Of a stretch of 64,000 nucleotides of DNA, positions 47,191-55,392 are shown piece after piece (position 1 is the first letter of the stretch; the number at the start of each line of letters is the position of its first letter). Source of the stretch: Streptomyces akebiae (GTDB lineage Bacteria; Actinomycetota; Actinomycetes; Streptomycetales; Streptomycetaceae). A program made the translations under genes and the position numbers. The DNA lies in NCBI RefSeq assembly GCF_019599145.1, contig NZ_CP080647.1, positions 4,092,001-4,156,000 on the forward strand. Reading direction: 5' to 3'. Below the pieces are notes generated by a model that worked only from the letters and a program-made list of their open reading frames with translations, had not been told where the DNA came from and searched no databases.

Positions 47191-48000
47191 ATGCTGAACT
47201 CCGGCCGGGCCCACGGGGGCAGCGGAGAGTGGGAGCAGCCGTTCTGGCAGCAGCGGGGCTGGATCCTGTCGGCCGGGTTCCTGGCGGTACTGCTCGTCCT
47301 CGCCGTGCTCTTCGCGGTGACGGGCAACGGCGGCGAGGGGTCTCCCGGCGCGGCCGGCGATCCGGACCCGGCACCGACCTCGACCTCGGACACGGGCTCC
47401 GACAGTGGCTCGGACTCCGACGGCGGTGCGGACGGTGCCGGCGGTTCGGACAAGCGGCCCGCCGGGTGCCGCACCGACGACCGCGACCAGGCGGAGCCCA
47501 CCGAGGCGCCGCGCGACTTCCGCTGGAAGGCCAACGGCACCGGTCTGGTCCCGGTCTCCAAGGCGGCGGGCCCGCTCACGTACGACGGTCCGGTCTGGTC
47601 CTGCTTCGCCCACACCCCGCTGGGCGCCGTCATGGCGGTCCACTCCATCACCGACCACCTCAGCTACGACGGCTGGCGCGAGGTCGTCGACCGGCAGGTC
47701 GTGCCGGGCGCGGGCCGCGACGCGCTGATCGCGAGCCGCTCCCAGGAGGCGAACAAGTCCACCACGGGCTCGCCGGACGCCGGCGGCTACGCCGGGTTCA
47801 CGGTCCTGTCGTACGACGAGACACAGGCGACCGTGATGGTCCTGGTGCGCGGCATGGGCGACGGCGGCTACGGCTCCGCCTCGGTCACCGTGCGCTGGCG
47901 GGACGGCGACTGGAAACTCTCGCCCGACCCGGACGGCACGGTCTACAGCGGAGTGTCGCAGGTCAGCGGCACCGACGGCTTCGTCACCTGGGAGGCGTGA
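47191..48000 (+). CDS. Membrane-anchored protein, VirB8-position candidate
   Basis: 269 residues. Residues 1-22 are hydrophilic (EWEQPFWQQRGW), 25-45 a single TM helix (ILSAGFLAVLLVLAVLFAVTG), then a Gly/Ser/Asp-rich linker, and about 90-269 an extracytoplasmic domain with one cysteine pair (AGCRTDDRD and VWSCFAHTPLG). Short N-terminal cytosolic part plus one helix plus a globular outer domain is the VirB8 layout, but no sequence signature is recognised. It is followed after one base by the VirB6-like gene. Confidence 0.72.
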   Translation: MLNSGRAHGGSGEWEQPFWQQRGWILSAGFLAVLLVLAVLFAVTGNGGEGSPGAAGDPDPAPTSTSDTGSDSGSDSDGGADGAGGSDKRPAGCRTDDRDQAEPTEAPRDFRWKANGTGLVPVSKAAGPLTYDGPVWSCFAHTPLGAVMAVHSITDHLSYDGWREVVDRQVVPGAGRDALIASRSQEANKSTTGSPDAGGYAGFTVLSYDETQATVMVLVRGMGDGGYGSASVTVRWRDGDWKLSPDPDGTVYSGVSQVSGTDGFVTWEA

Positions 48001-48001
48001 G

Positions 48002-49183
48002 ATGGCCTGCTCCTGGAAGCTCTACGACTGTGTGATCGAAGAGGGCGGCAAGCAGTTCACCGAGGGGGCCGTGGTCGTCTTCGCCAAGGCGATCGGCGAC
48101 GGCGCGGCGGAGGTGCTCAAGGCGCTCAACGGCGTCTGGCTGAACATCGACGTGAAGGACCCGACGGGGAACGGCGGCGGCCACGGCCAGGCGACCGCCG
48201 GCAGTCCCATCGGTCAGATCACCGCGGAGGTCAACTGGATCGTCGCCTATGTCGCGGTGGCGTCGTTGCTGCTGGCCGCGATCAGGATGGCCGTGGACCG
48301 CAAGGGCCAGTCGATGCGACAGGCGTTCATGGGGATGTGGAAGGTCATCCTCGTCGGCGCGGCCTCCGTACCCGTGGTCACGGCCCTGATGAAGGCGTCG
48401 GACGCGTACGCCAAGGACGTCTACGCGAGATCGAACCTGGGTGACAAGGCCGCCGAGATGCTGGGCGTGCTGACGCTCAACCAGCCGGGTCTGGTGCTGA
48501 TCTTCGGTCTGCTGGTCATGCTGTCGAGCTTCGTGCAGATCGTGCTGATGTACATCCGCATCGGTGTCCTGATCATGCTGGTCGGCACGCTGCCGCTGGC
48601 CGCCGCCTCCTCGATGACCGGGTGGGGCGAGGGCTGGTGGAAGAAGCACATCGGCTGGCTCGCGGCCTGGCTGCTGTACAAGCCGGCGGCGGCCCTGATC
48701 ATCTACTCGGCCACCGCGATGACCAAGGACACCAAGGACCTGAACCAGGTGATCGCGGGCATGGGCATGCTGATCATGGCGGTCTTCGCCCTGCCCGCCC
48801 TGCTCAAGCTGATCGTCCCGGCCACGGCCGCCCTCGGCGGTACCTCGGGCGGCACGGTCGCCCTCGGCGCCGCCAACAACATGGCCTCCGGCGCGGTCAG
48901 CATCGCCGGCAGTGCCGTCGGCGCGGCCGGTCAGTCGGGCGGCGGCGGGGGCGGCGGTTCGACGGGCCCCCAGGGCTCACCCTCCTCGGGCGCGGGCGCC
49001 TCCGCGGGCGGTGCGGGTGGCGCCGGCGCTGCGGCCGGTACCGCCGCCGCGGGAGCGGCCACGGCGGGCGCGGCCGTCGCGGTCCAGGCCGCCGCCGTCG
49101 TCGTCCAGACCGGTATGCAGGCGGCATCCGAGGTCGCGGGCTCCCTGGACGACAACGACGGGATGAAGGGCCACAACCAGTAG
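48002..49183 (+). CDS. VirB6/TrbL-like polytopic membrane protein
   Basis: 393 residues. It starts MACSWKLYDCVIEEGGKQF, then has about six hydrophobic helices between 65 and 300 (IVAYVAVASLLLAAIRMAV, WKVILVGAASVPVVTALM, LVLIFGLLVMLSSFVQIVLM and others). The central part with WWKKHIGWLAAWLLYKPAAAL matches the TrbL/VirB6 pattern. The final 95 residues are Gly/Ala-rich. VirB6 forms part of the inner-membrane channel. A long hairpin follows the stop. Confidence 0.82.
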   Translation: MACSWKLYDCVIEEGGKQFTEGAVVVFAKAIGDGAAEVLKALNGVWLNIDVKDPTGNGGGHGQATAGSPIGQITAEVNWIVAYVAVASLLLAAIRMAVDRKGQSMRQAFMGMWKVILVGAASVPVVTALMKASDAYAKDVYARSNLGDKAAEMLGVLTLNQPGLVLIFGLLVMLSSFVQIVLMYIRIGVLIMLVGTLPLAAASSMTGWGEGWWKKHIGWLAAWLLYKPAAALIIYSATAMTKDTKDLNQVIAGMGMLIMAVFALPALLKLIVPATAALGGTSGGTVALGAANNMASGAVSIAGSAVGAAGQSGGGGGGGSTGPQGSPSSGAGASAGGAGGAGAAAGTAAAGAATAGAAVAVQAAAVVVQTGMQAASEVAGSLDDNDGMKGHNQ

Positions 49184-49184
49184 G

Positions 49185-49230
49185 GCGCTCCTGGGGGAAA
49201 GAGGCCGCAGGCCCTTTCCCCCAGGAGCGC
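49185..49230 (+). terminator. Hairpin between the VirB6-like and SCO6880-type genes
   Basis: Arms 49185-49201 and 49214-49230 (GCGCTCCTGGGGGAAAG and complement) are perfect over 17 bp and start two bases after the TAG. It may act as a partial terminator within the string. Confidence 0.65.
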
Positions 49231-49250
49231 GGGGAACTGCGCGAGCGACC
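49224..49250. repeat. Dispersed intergenic repeat copy (inverted orientation)
   Basis: Core GAGCGCGGGGAACTGCGCGA continues into CGACC, the reverse complement of the copies at 30095 and 31718. It overlaps the right arm of the hairpin just described. Confidence 0.7.
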
Positions 49251-49336
49251 ACGACGGACCCGCAGCCACCGAGCGACCGAACACCCCGAGCTCGTAGGCA
49301 GGGGAAACCAGCGAACTCAGCCGGAAGAAGGAACCC

Positions 49337-50830
49337 ATGTCCACCGACGCCCTCACGCGTCCCACCTACGGAAACTGGCGTCGCCCCCGCCGCCCCGGCC
49401 TCGGTCCACTCGGCCTCCTCGGCACCGTCGTGGCCTTCGGCGGACTCCTGGTCGCTCTGCTCGCCTCGCTGGTCTCTCTGCTGGCCGCGATCCTCGTCCT
49501 CATCCCCCTCGGCCTCTTCCTCGCGCCGCTCGCGCTGCGCACGGTGGACGGCCGCAACATCTACCAGGTGGTCGCGGTGCGTATCGGTTGGCTCAGGCGC
49601 AAGGCGAACGGCTCCACGACGTACGTCTCCGGCCCGCTCTCCAAGCGCCCCGGCGGCCGTTACCAGCCGCCGGGCCTGCTGGCCCGCACCAAGATGTACG
49701 AGGGCCGGGACGCGTACAACCGCGCCTTCGGGGTGCTCCACCACCCCGGCCGCAACCTCTGCACGGTGGTCCTGGCCTGCGAGCCGGACGGCGGTTCGCT
49801 GGTCGACCCCGAGCAGGTCGACATCTGGGTGGCGTCCTGGGGTGACTGGCTCTCGCGGCTCTCGCACGAGCCGGGCCTGCGCGGCGCCCAGGTCGTCGTG
49901 GAGACCGCGCCGGACACCGGGACGCGGCTGGCGGCCGAGGTGCTGCCGCGCATCTCGCCGGACGCCCCGGCGGCGGCCCGCGCCGTGATGGAGGAGGTCG
50001 TCGCGCGCTACCCGTCCGCCTCCTCCGAGATGCACACCTACATCGCCCTCACCTACGGCCCCACCGGCGGCCCCAAGCGGGACGTCGAGGACGTCATCAC
50101 CGACCTGTCCATGCGGCTGCCCGGCCTGCTGTCGGGCCTGGTCGCGGCCGGCGGCGGCTCCGCGTACCCGCTCTCCGCCGACCGGATCGCGGAGATCGTA
50201 CGGGTGGCCTACGACCCCGCCGTCGCTCCCGATGTGCTGAGCGCCCGTGCCGAGCAGACGACCACGGGCCTCGACTGGTCGGACGCGGGCCCGGCGGCGG
50301 CCGTGGAGTCGGTGCAGGCGTACAAGCACGACTCGGGGGTCTCGCGGACGTGGATGCTGACGCTGGCGCCGCGCGGCACGGTCCGCTCCAGCGTGTTGCG
50401 TGGCCTGCTGGAGCCCGCGTCGGGCACCCGCCGCAAGCGGGTCTCGCTGGTCTACCGCCCGATCGACCCGGCGACCTCCGCCCGCATCGTCGAGGCCGAC
50501 CGGCGTGCCGCGCACTTCATGGCGGGCTCCAAGCGGGGACTGGTGCAGGCACGGGCCAGTTCCGAGATGCAGGCCGCAGAGCAGACGGCGGCGGAGGAGG
50601 CGGCGGGTGCCGGGCTCGTGGAGTTCTCGCTGATGGTGACGGTCACCGTGGACAGCGAGGAGCAGCTGCCGGACGCGGCGATCACCGTACGCAACCTCCA
50701 GGCGTCCTCGCGCATCCTGATGCGTCCCGCCGACCGTATGCAGGCGTCCGCGTTCACCTGCACGCTCCCCGTCGGCCTGCTGCCGTGGGAGCACACCCTC
50801 GTTCCGTACCAGATCCGGGAGGCGCTGTGA
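49337..50830 (+). CDS. SCO6880-type T4SS protein (VirB3/PrgI plus VirB4 N-terminal region)
   Basis: 497 residues. The first 75 hold two adjacent hydrophobic helices (LGLLGTVVAFGGLLVALLAS and ILVLIPLGLFLAPLAL) as in PrgI/VirB3. The rest, from GWLRRKANGSTTYVSGPLSKRPG to QASAFTCTLPVGLLPWEHTL, is the region that in VirB4 lies before the ATPase domain. No P-loop is present; the ATPase is encoded by the next gene, which starts in an overlap (GTGA). This split arrangement is known from actinobacterial loci annotated SCO6880 family. Confidence 0.85.
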   Translation: MSTDALTRPTYGNWRRPRRPGLGPLGLLGTVVAFGGLLVALLASLVSLLAAILVLIPLGLFLAPLALRTVDGRNIYQVVAVRIGWLRRKANGSTTYVSGPLSKRPGGRYQPPGLLARTKMYEGRDAYNRAFGVLHHPGRNLCTVVLACEPDGGSLVDPEQVDIWVASWGDWLSRLSHEPGLRGAQVVVETAPDTGTRLAAEVLPRISPDAPAAARAVMEEVVARYPSASSEMHTYIALTYGPTGGPKRDVEDVITDLSMRLPGLLSGLVAAGGGSAYPLSADRIAEIVRVAYDPAVAPDVLSARAEQTTTGLDWSDAGPAAAVESVQAYKHDSGVSRTWMLTLAPRGTVRSSVLRGLLEPASGTRRKRVSLVYRPIDPATSARIVEADRRAAHFMAGSKRGLVQARASSEMQAAEQTAAEEAAGAGLVEFSLMVTVTVDSEEQLPDAAITVRNLQASSRILMRPADRMQASAFTCTLPVGLLPWEHTLVPYQIREAL

Positions 50831-52341
50831 GCACGCGCGCAGCTGAAGGTTCCGCAGGTCAGACACGTCCCACACGTCCCGTACGGCCTCAGGTGGCGCC
50901 CCCGCGGGGGTGGTTCGGCCCCGGCGGCGGCCAGGTCGGGCATGTCGACCCGCCCGCGCTGTGGCGGGCCACGACGGTCCAGGCGTGCGGTCTGTGGCCC
51001 TTCGCGGCGGGTTCCGGCGCCCCCATGACCGGGGTGCCGCTCGGCCAGCACCTGCACACGGGCGCGACGGTCTGCGGCGACCCCATCTCCTGGTTCACCC
51101 GCGCCCGTTACATCTCCAACCCGTCGCTCTTCATGCTGGGGATGCCGGGCCTCGGCAAGTCCACCCTGGTCAACCGCATGCTGATCGGCATGGCGGCCAC
51201 GGGCATCACCCCGCTGGTCCTCGGCGACCTCAAGCCCGACTACGCCGACACCGTCCGGGCGCTCGGCGGTCAGGTGATCTCCATCGGGCGCGGGGTGGGC
51301 GGCATCAACGTCCTCGACCCCGGCGCGATGGGCGAGGCGGCGCTCCGGATCGGCGGCGAGCGGGGACGGATCCTGGCGGCGGAGGCGCACGGCCGAGTGC
51401 TGAACATGGTCGCGGCGCTCATCACCATCGTCCGGGGCCGCCCGATGGACGACCACGAACAGTCGGTGCTGTCGGCGTGCCTGCATCACCTGACGGAACG
51501 TACGAAGCCGGGCCGGGCCCCGCTCCTGCCCGACCTCCTGAAAGTGCTGGACGAGGGCCCGGACCGGGTGCGGGCGGTGACCCTCGACCGGGGCGACGTG
51601 GCCCGCTACCAGGAGGCGGTGGACCCACTGCACCGCTCCCTGCTCGGTGTGCTGGACGGCCCGCTCGGCGACACCTTCGCCTCCGAGACCTCCACCCGTA
51701 TCGACCCGGCGTCGCCCGCCGTCTGCGTCGACATCTCCCGGATCGGCGAGGCGGACACACAGCTCACGGCGGCGGCGATGCTGGCGGCGTGGTCGGACGG
51801 CCTCGGCACGGTCGCGGCGGCCCACGCGCTCGCCGACGCGGGCCTCGCACCGCAGCGCTGGTTCTTCACCGTCCTCGACGAACTCTGGCGCCCCCTGCGG
51901 GCCGCCTCCGGCATCGTCGAACGCATCGACGCGCTCACCCGCCTCAACCGGTCCCTCGGGCTCGGCGACGCGAAGATCACGCACACGTTGAAGGACGCGG
52001 AGGCGCTGGGCAGCGAGGCGGACCGGGCGAAGGCGCGCGGCTTCGTGGAGCGGGCCGGGATGGTGGTGTGCGCCGGGCTCCCCCGTACGGAGATGCGGGA
52101 GCTCGGCGAGATCGTCGGTCTGTCGGAGCGGGAGATCGACCTCGTGTCGTCGTGGTCGTCACCGCCGGGGTGGGCCAGCACGGGGGGCAACGAGGAGCCG
52201 CCCGGTCGTGGCCGGTTCCTGATCAAGGTGGGCGGCCGGCCCGGGATCCCGATCAAGGTGTCGATCACGGACACGGAGCGGGAACTCCACAACACGAACA
52301 CGAGGTGGACGCCGACGCTGTCGAAGGGTGGGCGTGTGTGA
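50827..52341 (+). CDS. VirB4-like ATPase
   Basis: 504 residues from GTG 50827. Walker A is GMPGLGKST at 105-113, followed by LVLGDLKPDYADTVRALGGQ. A Walker B candidate FFTVLDELWRPLR lies near 350. The Glu-rich downstream region LGLGDAKITHTLKDAEAL is family-like. A proline-rich N-terminus (RPTRPVRPQVAPPRGW) precedes the core. VirB4 powers assembly and substrate transfer in T4SS. It pairs with the product of 49337-50830, with which its start overlaps. Confidence 0.87.
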   Translation: MSTRAAEGSAGQTRPTRPVRPQVAPPRGWFGPGGGQVGHVDPPALWRATTVQACGLWPFAAGSGAPMTGVPLGQHLHTGATVCGDPISWFTRARYISNPSLFMLGMPGLGKSTLVNRMLIGMAATGITPLVLGDLKPDYADTVRALGGQVISIGRGVGGINVLDPGAMGEAALRIGGERGRILAAEAHGRVLNMVAALITIVRGRPMDDHEQSVLSACLHHLTERTKPGRAPLLPDLLKVLDEGPDRVRAVTLDRGDVARYQEAVDPLHRSLLGVLDGPLGDTFASETSTRIDPASPAVCVDISRIGEADTQLTAAAMLAAWSDGLGTVAAAHALADAGLAPQRWFFTVLDELWRPLRAASGIVERIDALTRLNRSLGLGDAKITHTLKDAEALGSEADRAKARGFVERAGMVVCAGLPRTEMRELGEIVGLSEREIDLVSSWSSPPGWASTGGNEEPPGRGRFLIKVGGRPGIPIKVSITDTERELHNTNTRWTPTLSKGGRV

Positions 52342-52399
52342 GCTTGGGGGGTTAGGGGTGGGGGCCTTGGGGTGGGGGGCCGGTTCGTGTGCGGGTGCG

Positions 52400-52582
52400 G
52401 GTGCGGGTGCGTGGGGCGTCTCGCGCAGTTCCCCGCGCGCCTGAAGACCAGGCCCCTGCGGGCCTGGAATGGCCCAGCGGCCTGAAAAGCGGCGTCGGCT
52501 GCGGGAGGAAAAGCACGGGGCGCAGCCCCGGCTTTTCAGGGGCGCGGGGACTGCGCGAGAAGCCCCACGCACCCGCATCCGC
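52400..52582. repeat. Inverted pair of dispersed repeats in the 364-bp gap
   Basis: The left copy (about 52400-52440, core TCTCGCGCAGTTCCCCGCGC) and the right copy (about 52541-52582, core GCGCGGGGACTGCGCGAGA) are inverted relative to each other and include matching GTGCGTGGGGC/GCCCCACGCAC extensions. Between them are GGCCTGCGGGCCTGG-type small palindromes. The whole 52342-52705 gap contains no supported gene. Confidence 0.8.
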
Positions 52583-52705
52583 CATCGCACCGCACCCCCC
52601 ACCCCATCAGGCGCCCCCGGGGGTCGAAGGGGCACCGCCCCTGGGGACGGGACGGGTAGGGGCGGCGGGGGCGAAGAAGAACTTCGATCAGACGGGGGAA
52701 CAGAG

Positions 52706-54457
52706 ATGGCCACACGCAAGCAACCACACACCACCACCGACGACCTACTGCCCTGGATCATCCCCGGCACCGCCCTGCTCATCGGCACCCTCTTCCTCAC
52801 CGCCTGGCTCGGCGGCACCCTCGCCGCCGCCCTCACCGGCGCCGGCTGGCACCCACCCCCCTTCACCCTCACCACGATGAAGACCCTCGTCACCGACGGC
52901 CCCGCGGCCCTCTGGCCCACGACCTCCTCCGGCACCCTCACCGCCGGCATGGGCACAGTCCTCGGCGGCGCCCTCACCCTGTTCATCACCCCCGTCGTCC
53001 TCGTCCGCCGCCGAGGCAGGAAGCCCAGCGGCCTCGCGGGCCGACGCGAACTCTCCGCCCTCCTCCCGAAGGGCGCCGCCGCCCGCGCCCGCCAACTCCG
53101 CCCGTCCCTCCCCAGGTCCGGCAAACTCCCGCCGGACGAGACGGGCAACCTCCTCGGTGACCTGGAGCCCGGCGGCCCCGAACTCCGCAGCAGCTACGAG
53201 GACGTGGAACTGGACCTGATGGCACCGAGGGCCGGCAAGTCCACCGGCATCGCCGTGCCCCGTGTCCTGCGCGCCCGCGGCAGCGTGCTGCTGACGTCGA
53301 ACAAGGCGGACGTGTACAGCGTGACCCGGGCGGAACGCGAACGCGCTGGCAGCGTCTGGACGTTCGACCCGCAGGGCATCGCGCACACCCCGCGCGGCCT
53401 GTGGTGGGACATGCTCGCCGACGCGGCCACCATCGAGGGCGCCCGCCGGCTGGCCGGCCACTTCGTCGGCGCGGTCAACGACGACGCCTCCAAGCGGGAC
53501 TTCTGGATCTCGGCTGCCCAGAACACGCTCACCGCGCTCTTCCACGCGGCCAACCGGGGCGAGCGGCAGATCGGCGAGGTGCTGTCGTGGCTCGCGGACC
53601 CGGCCGACCGTACGCCCGTCGACCTGCTGCGCGACGCGGGCATGGCGGCCCTCGCCGACCAGCTCCAGGGCACCGTCCAGGGCGCGGTGGAGACCCGCGA
53701 CGGCATCTACGAGACGGCCCGCCAGTGCGTGGCGTGCCTGCTCGACCCGACGATCGCGGCCTGGGCGAGCCCGGACCCGGGGCTGCCGCAGTTCCTTCCC
53801 GAGCGGCACGTGCTGTCCCGCGACACCCTCTACCTGCTCTCCAAGGACGGCGGCGGCTCGGCCGCCGGTGTCATCGCCGCGTGCGCCGACTCCGTCCTGC
53901 GCGCGGGTGTCGTGGCCGCCGAACGGATGGGCGGGCGCCTGGACCCGCCGATGACGGCGGTGCTGGACGAGGCCGCCAACGTCTGCCGGATCTCCGACCT
54001 GCCCGACCTCTACTCCCACTTCGGCTCGCGCGGCATCAACGTCGTGACGCTGCTCCAGAGTTACCGCCAGGGCACCCGGGTGTGGGGCGAGGCCGGGATG
54101 GACGCGCTGTGGGGTGCCGCGACCATCAAGCTGCTCGGCGCGGGCCTCGACGACGCGGACTTCGTGGAGAAGGTCTCGCGGCTGGTCGGCGAGCACGACG
54201 TGTCGACGGTGAGCTACTCCCGCGGCAGGGACGGGCGTTCCCGCTCCACCTCGTACCGCCTCGAACGCATCCTGCCCGCCGACCGCATCCGCGCCCTCCC
54301 CAAGGGCACCGCCCTCCTCCTCGCCACCGGGGTCAAGCCCGCCCTGGTCCGCCTCCGCCCGTGGTACGCCGAACCGGGCGCCGACCGCATCGCGCTGGCC
54401 GCCCAGGCCGAGGTCAAGGCCATCACGGCGAGGGCGACGGAGAGGATCGCCCGATGA
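52706..54457 (+). CDS. VirD4/TraG-like coupling ATPase
   Basis: 583 residues from ATG 52706. Two N-terminal TM helices (14-42 and 79-100) anchor it. Walker A is MAPRAGKST at 172-180 and Walker B is MTAVLDEAANVC. SNKADVYSVTRAERERAG and RGINVVTLLQSYRQG are typical of TraG/VirD4-type coupling proteins that bring substrate to the channel. Conventional Streptomyces plasmid transfer uses a single FtsK-like TraB instead, so this is a different machine. It overlaps the following 27-codon ORF (ATGA). Confidence 0.9.
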   Translation: MATRKQPHTTTDDLLPWIIPGTALLIGTLFLTAWLGGTLAAALTGAGWHPPPFTLTTMKTLVTDGPAALWPTTSSGTLTAGMGTVLGGALTLFITPVVLVRRRGRKPSGLAGRRELSALLPKGAAARARQLRPSLPRSGKLPPDETGNLLGDLEPGGPELRSSYEDVELDLMAPRAGKSTGIAVPRVLRARGSVLLTSNKADVYSVTRAERERAGSVWTFDPQGIAHTPRGLWWDMLADAATIEGARRLAGHFVGAVNDDASKRDFWISAAQNTLTALFHAANRGERQIGEVLSWLADPADRTPVDLLRDAGMAALADQLQGTVQGAVETRDGIYETARQCVACLLDPTIAAWASPDPGLPQFLPERHVLSRDTLYLLSKDGGGSAAGVIAACADSVLRAGVVAAERMGGRLDPPMTAVLDEAANVCRISDLPDLYSHFGSRGINVVTLLQSYRQGTRVWGEAGMDALWGAATIKLLGAGLDDADFVEKVSRLVGEHDVSTVSYSRGRDGRSRSTSYRLERILPADRIRALPKGTALLLATGVKPALVRLRPWYAEPGADRIALAAQAEVKAITARATERIAR

Positions 54458-54537
54458 GGCCGCCGGGGGCCCGGCAAGTACGGCTGTACGTCTCCTCGTA
54501 CGTGCCGGAGAAGCTCGTCGAAGGGAGCAGTCGATGA
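54454..54537 (+). CDS. 27-residue coupled ORF
   Basis: The ORF starts at an ATG overlapping the coupling-protein TGA and ends in a TGA overlapping the DUF4913 ATG, so both junctions are ATGA. The product MRPPGARQVRLYVSSYVPEK continues LVEGSSR. It could be a micro-protein, or only a translated bridge that carries ribosomes to the next gene. The Shine-Dalgarno of the next gene lies within it. Confidence 0.45.
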   Translation: MRPPGARQVRLYVSSYVPEKLVEGSSR

Positions 54538-54953
54538 CCACCACCGCCGTCGAACAGCACAGTCCGGAACAGCCGCTCCCCGCCGTGGGCCCGCCGTTCA
54601 TCCTCTACCTCGACGGCGCCGAGTACGCCGAGGAGATGCACGGCCTGGCCGTCTGGGTCGGGGATCTGCTGCTCCCGGTCTACGGCCGCGAGGTCACCTC
54701 CCAGCAGCCCTGGTGTCCGCGCTGGTGGGAGCACCTGGAGGCGGTGGCCCGGCTGCACGCCCTGTGGCTGGCCTGGCAGGAGCTCACCGACCCGACGGCG
54801 GGCCCGTCGGGTCCGGCCGTGTGGCACCGCGACCACCTCGGGCCCGTCATGGCCGAACTCCGCTCCCCCGGCGGCCCGTTCGCGGGCTGCAAGGCGGGCG
54901 CCCACCGCGCGAAGCAACCGCCGACCGTGGAGCCGTACGGGACGGGGAGCTGA
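54534..54953 (+). CDS. DUF4913 protein
   Basis: 139 residues. The core LYLDGAEYAEEMHGLAVWVGDL, then WCPRWWEHLEAVARLHALWLAW, WHRDHLGPVMAELRSPGGPFAGC is the DUF4913 pattern. Members often occur beside plasmid-type or transfer genes in actinomycetes. It has no signal peptide or membrane segment. Function is unknown. It is the last gene of the plus-strand string. Confidence 0.85.
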   Translation: MTTTAVEQHSPEQPLPAVGPPFILYLDGAEYAEEMHGLAVWVGDLLLPVYGREVTSQQPWCPRWWEHLEAVARLHALWLAWQELTDPTAGPSGPAVWHRDHLGPVMAELRSPGGPFAGCKAGAHRAKQPPTVEPYGTGS

Positions 54954-55001
54954 GCGGGGCCCCGGGCGGGCAGGAGCCCCGCCGTGGGGCGAACCCTACC
55001 C

Positions 55002-55036
55002 GTCAATTACCCGGGACTGAAGTCCCGGGCTTGCTG
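55002..55036. mobile_element. Possible solo end of an IS605-family element
   Basis: The stretch GTCAATTACCCGGGACTGAA continues AGTCCCGGGCTTGC and contains the hairpin CCCGGGACT/AGTCCCGGG. This resembles the right-end/omega-RNA-tail hairpin of IS605/IS1341-type elements in actinobacteria. No tnpA or tnpB frame lies nearby, so it is at most a remnant. The rest of the 54954-55392 gap shows Pro/Gly-rich open frames that are not convincing genes. Confidence 0.4.
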
Positions 55037-55392
55037 CCAGGCGAGGCAGAAACCGGGCCCCGGGCAGGGGGCGGCGAGTCTTCAGGCAGCGGCCGGGCAG
55101 CGGTCGTCGACCGGGCCGGGGGTGCCGGGGCAGCAGGGTCCGGCCACCGGCAACCCGTTCGCGGGCGCCGCCAAGCGCCGTACCGGCGGGATGAGCGGTG
55201 GGGCCGACGGGGTCGCCCCCGGTGGCGCAAGGCCCGCACCAGGGCCGTCCGCACCTGCCCGCCCCGCCCGGTCCGCCCACGCCGCCCACCCCGGGCGGAC
55301 CGGGCGGACCGGGCGGACCGGTCCGCTGAGGAACCGCGGGGAAGTCCGCGAGATCCCCCAGTTCGACGAGCCCGAAGAACCCCTGGAAGGCC

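Noticed and set aside
39786..54953. Reading the cluster as a conventional integrative conjugative element
   Set aside because: No integrase, excisionase, relaxase, replication gene or tRNA attachment duplication is visible on either side.
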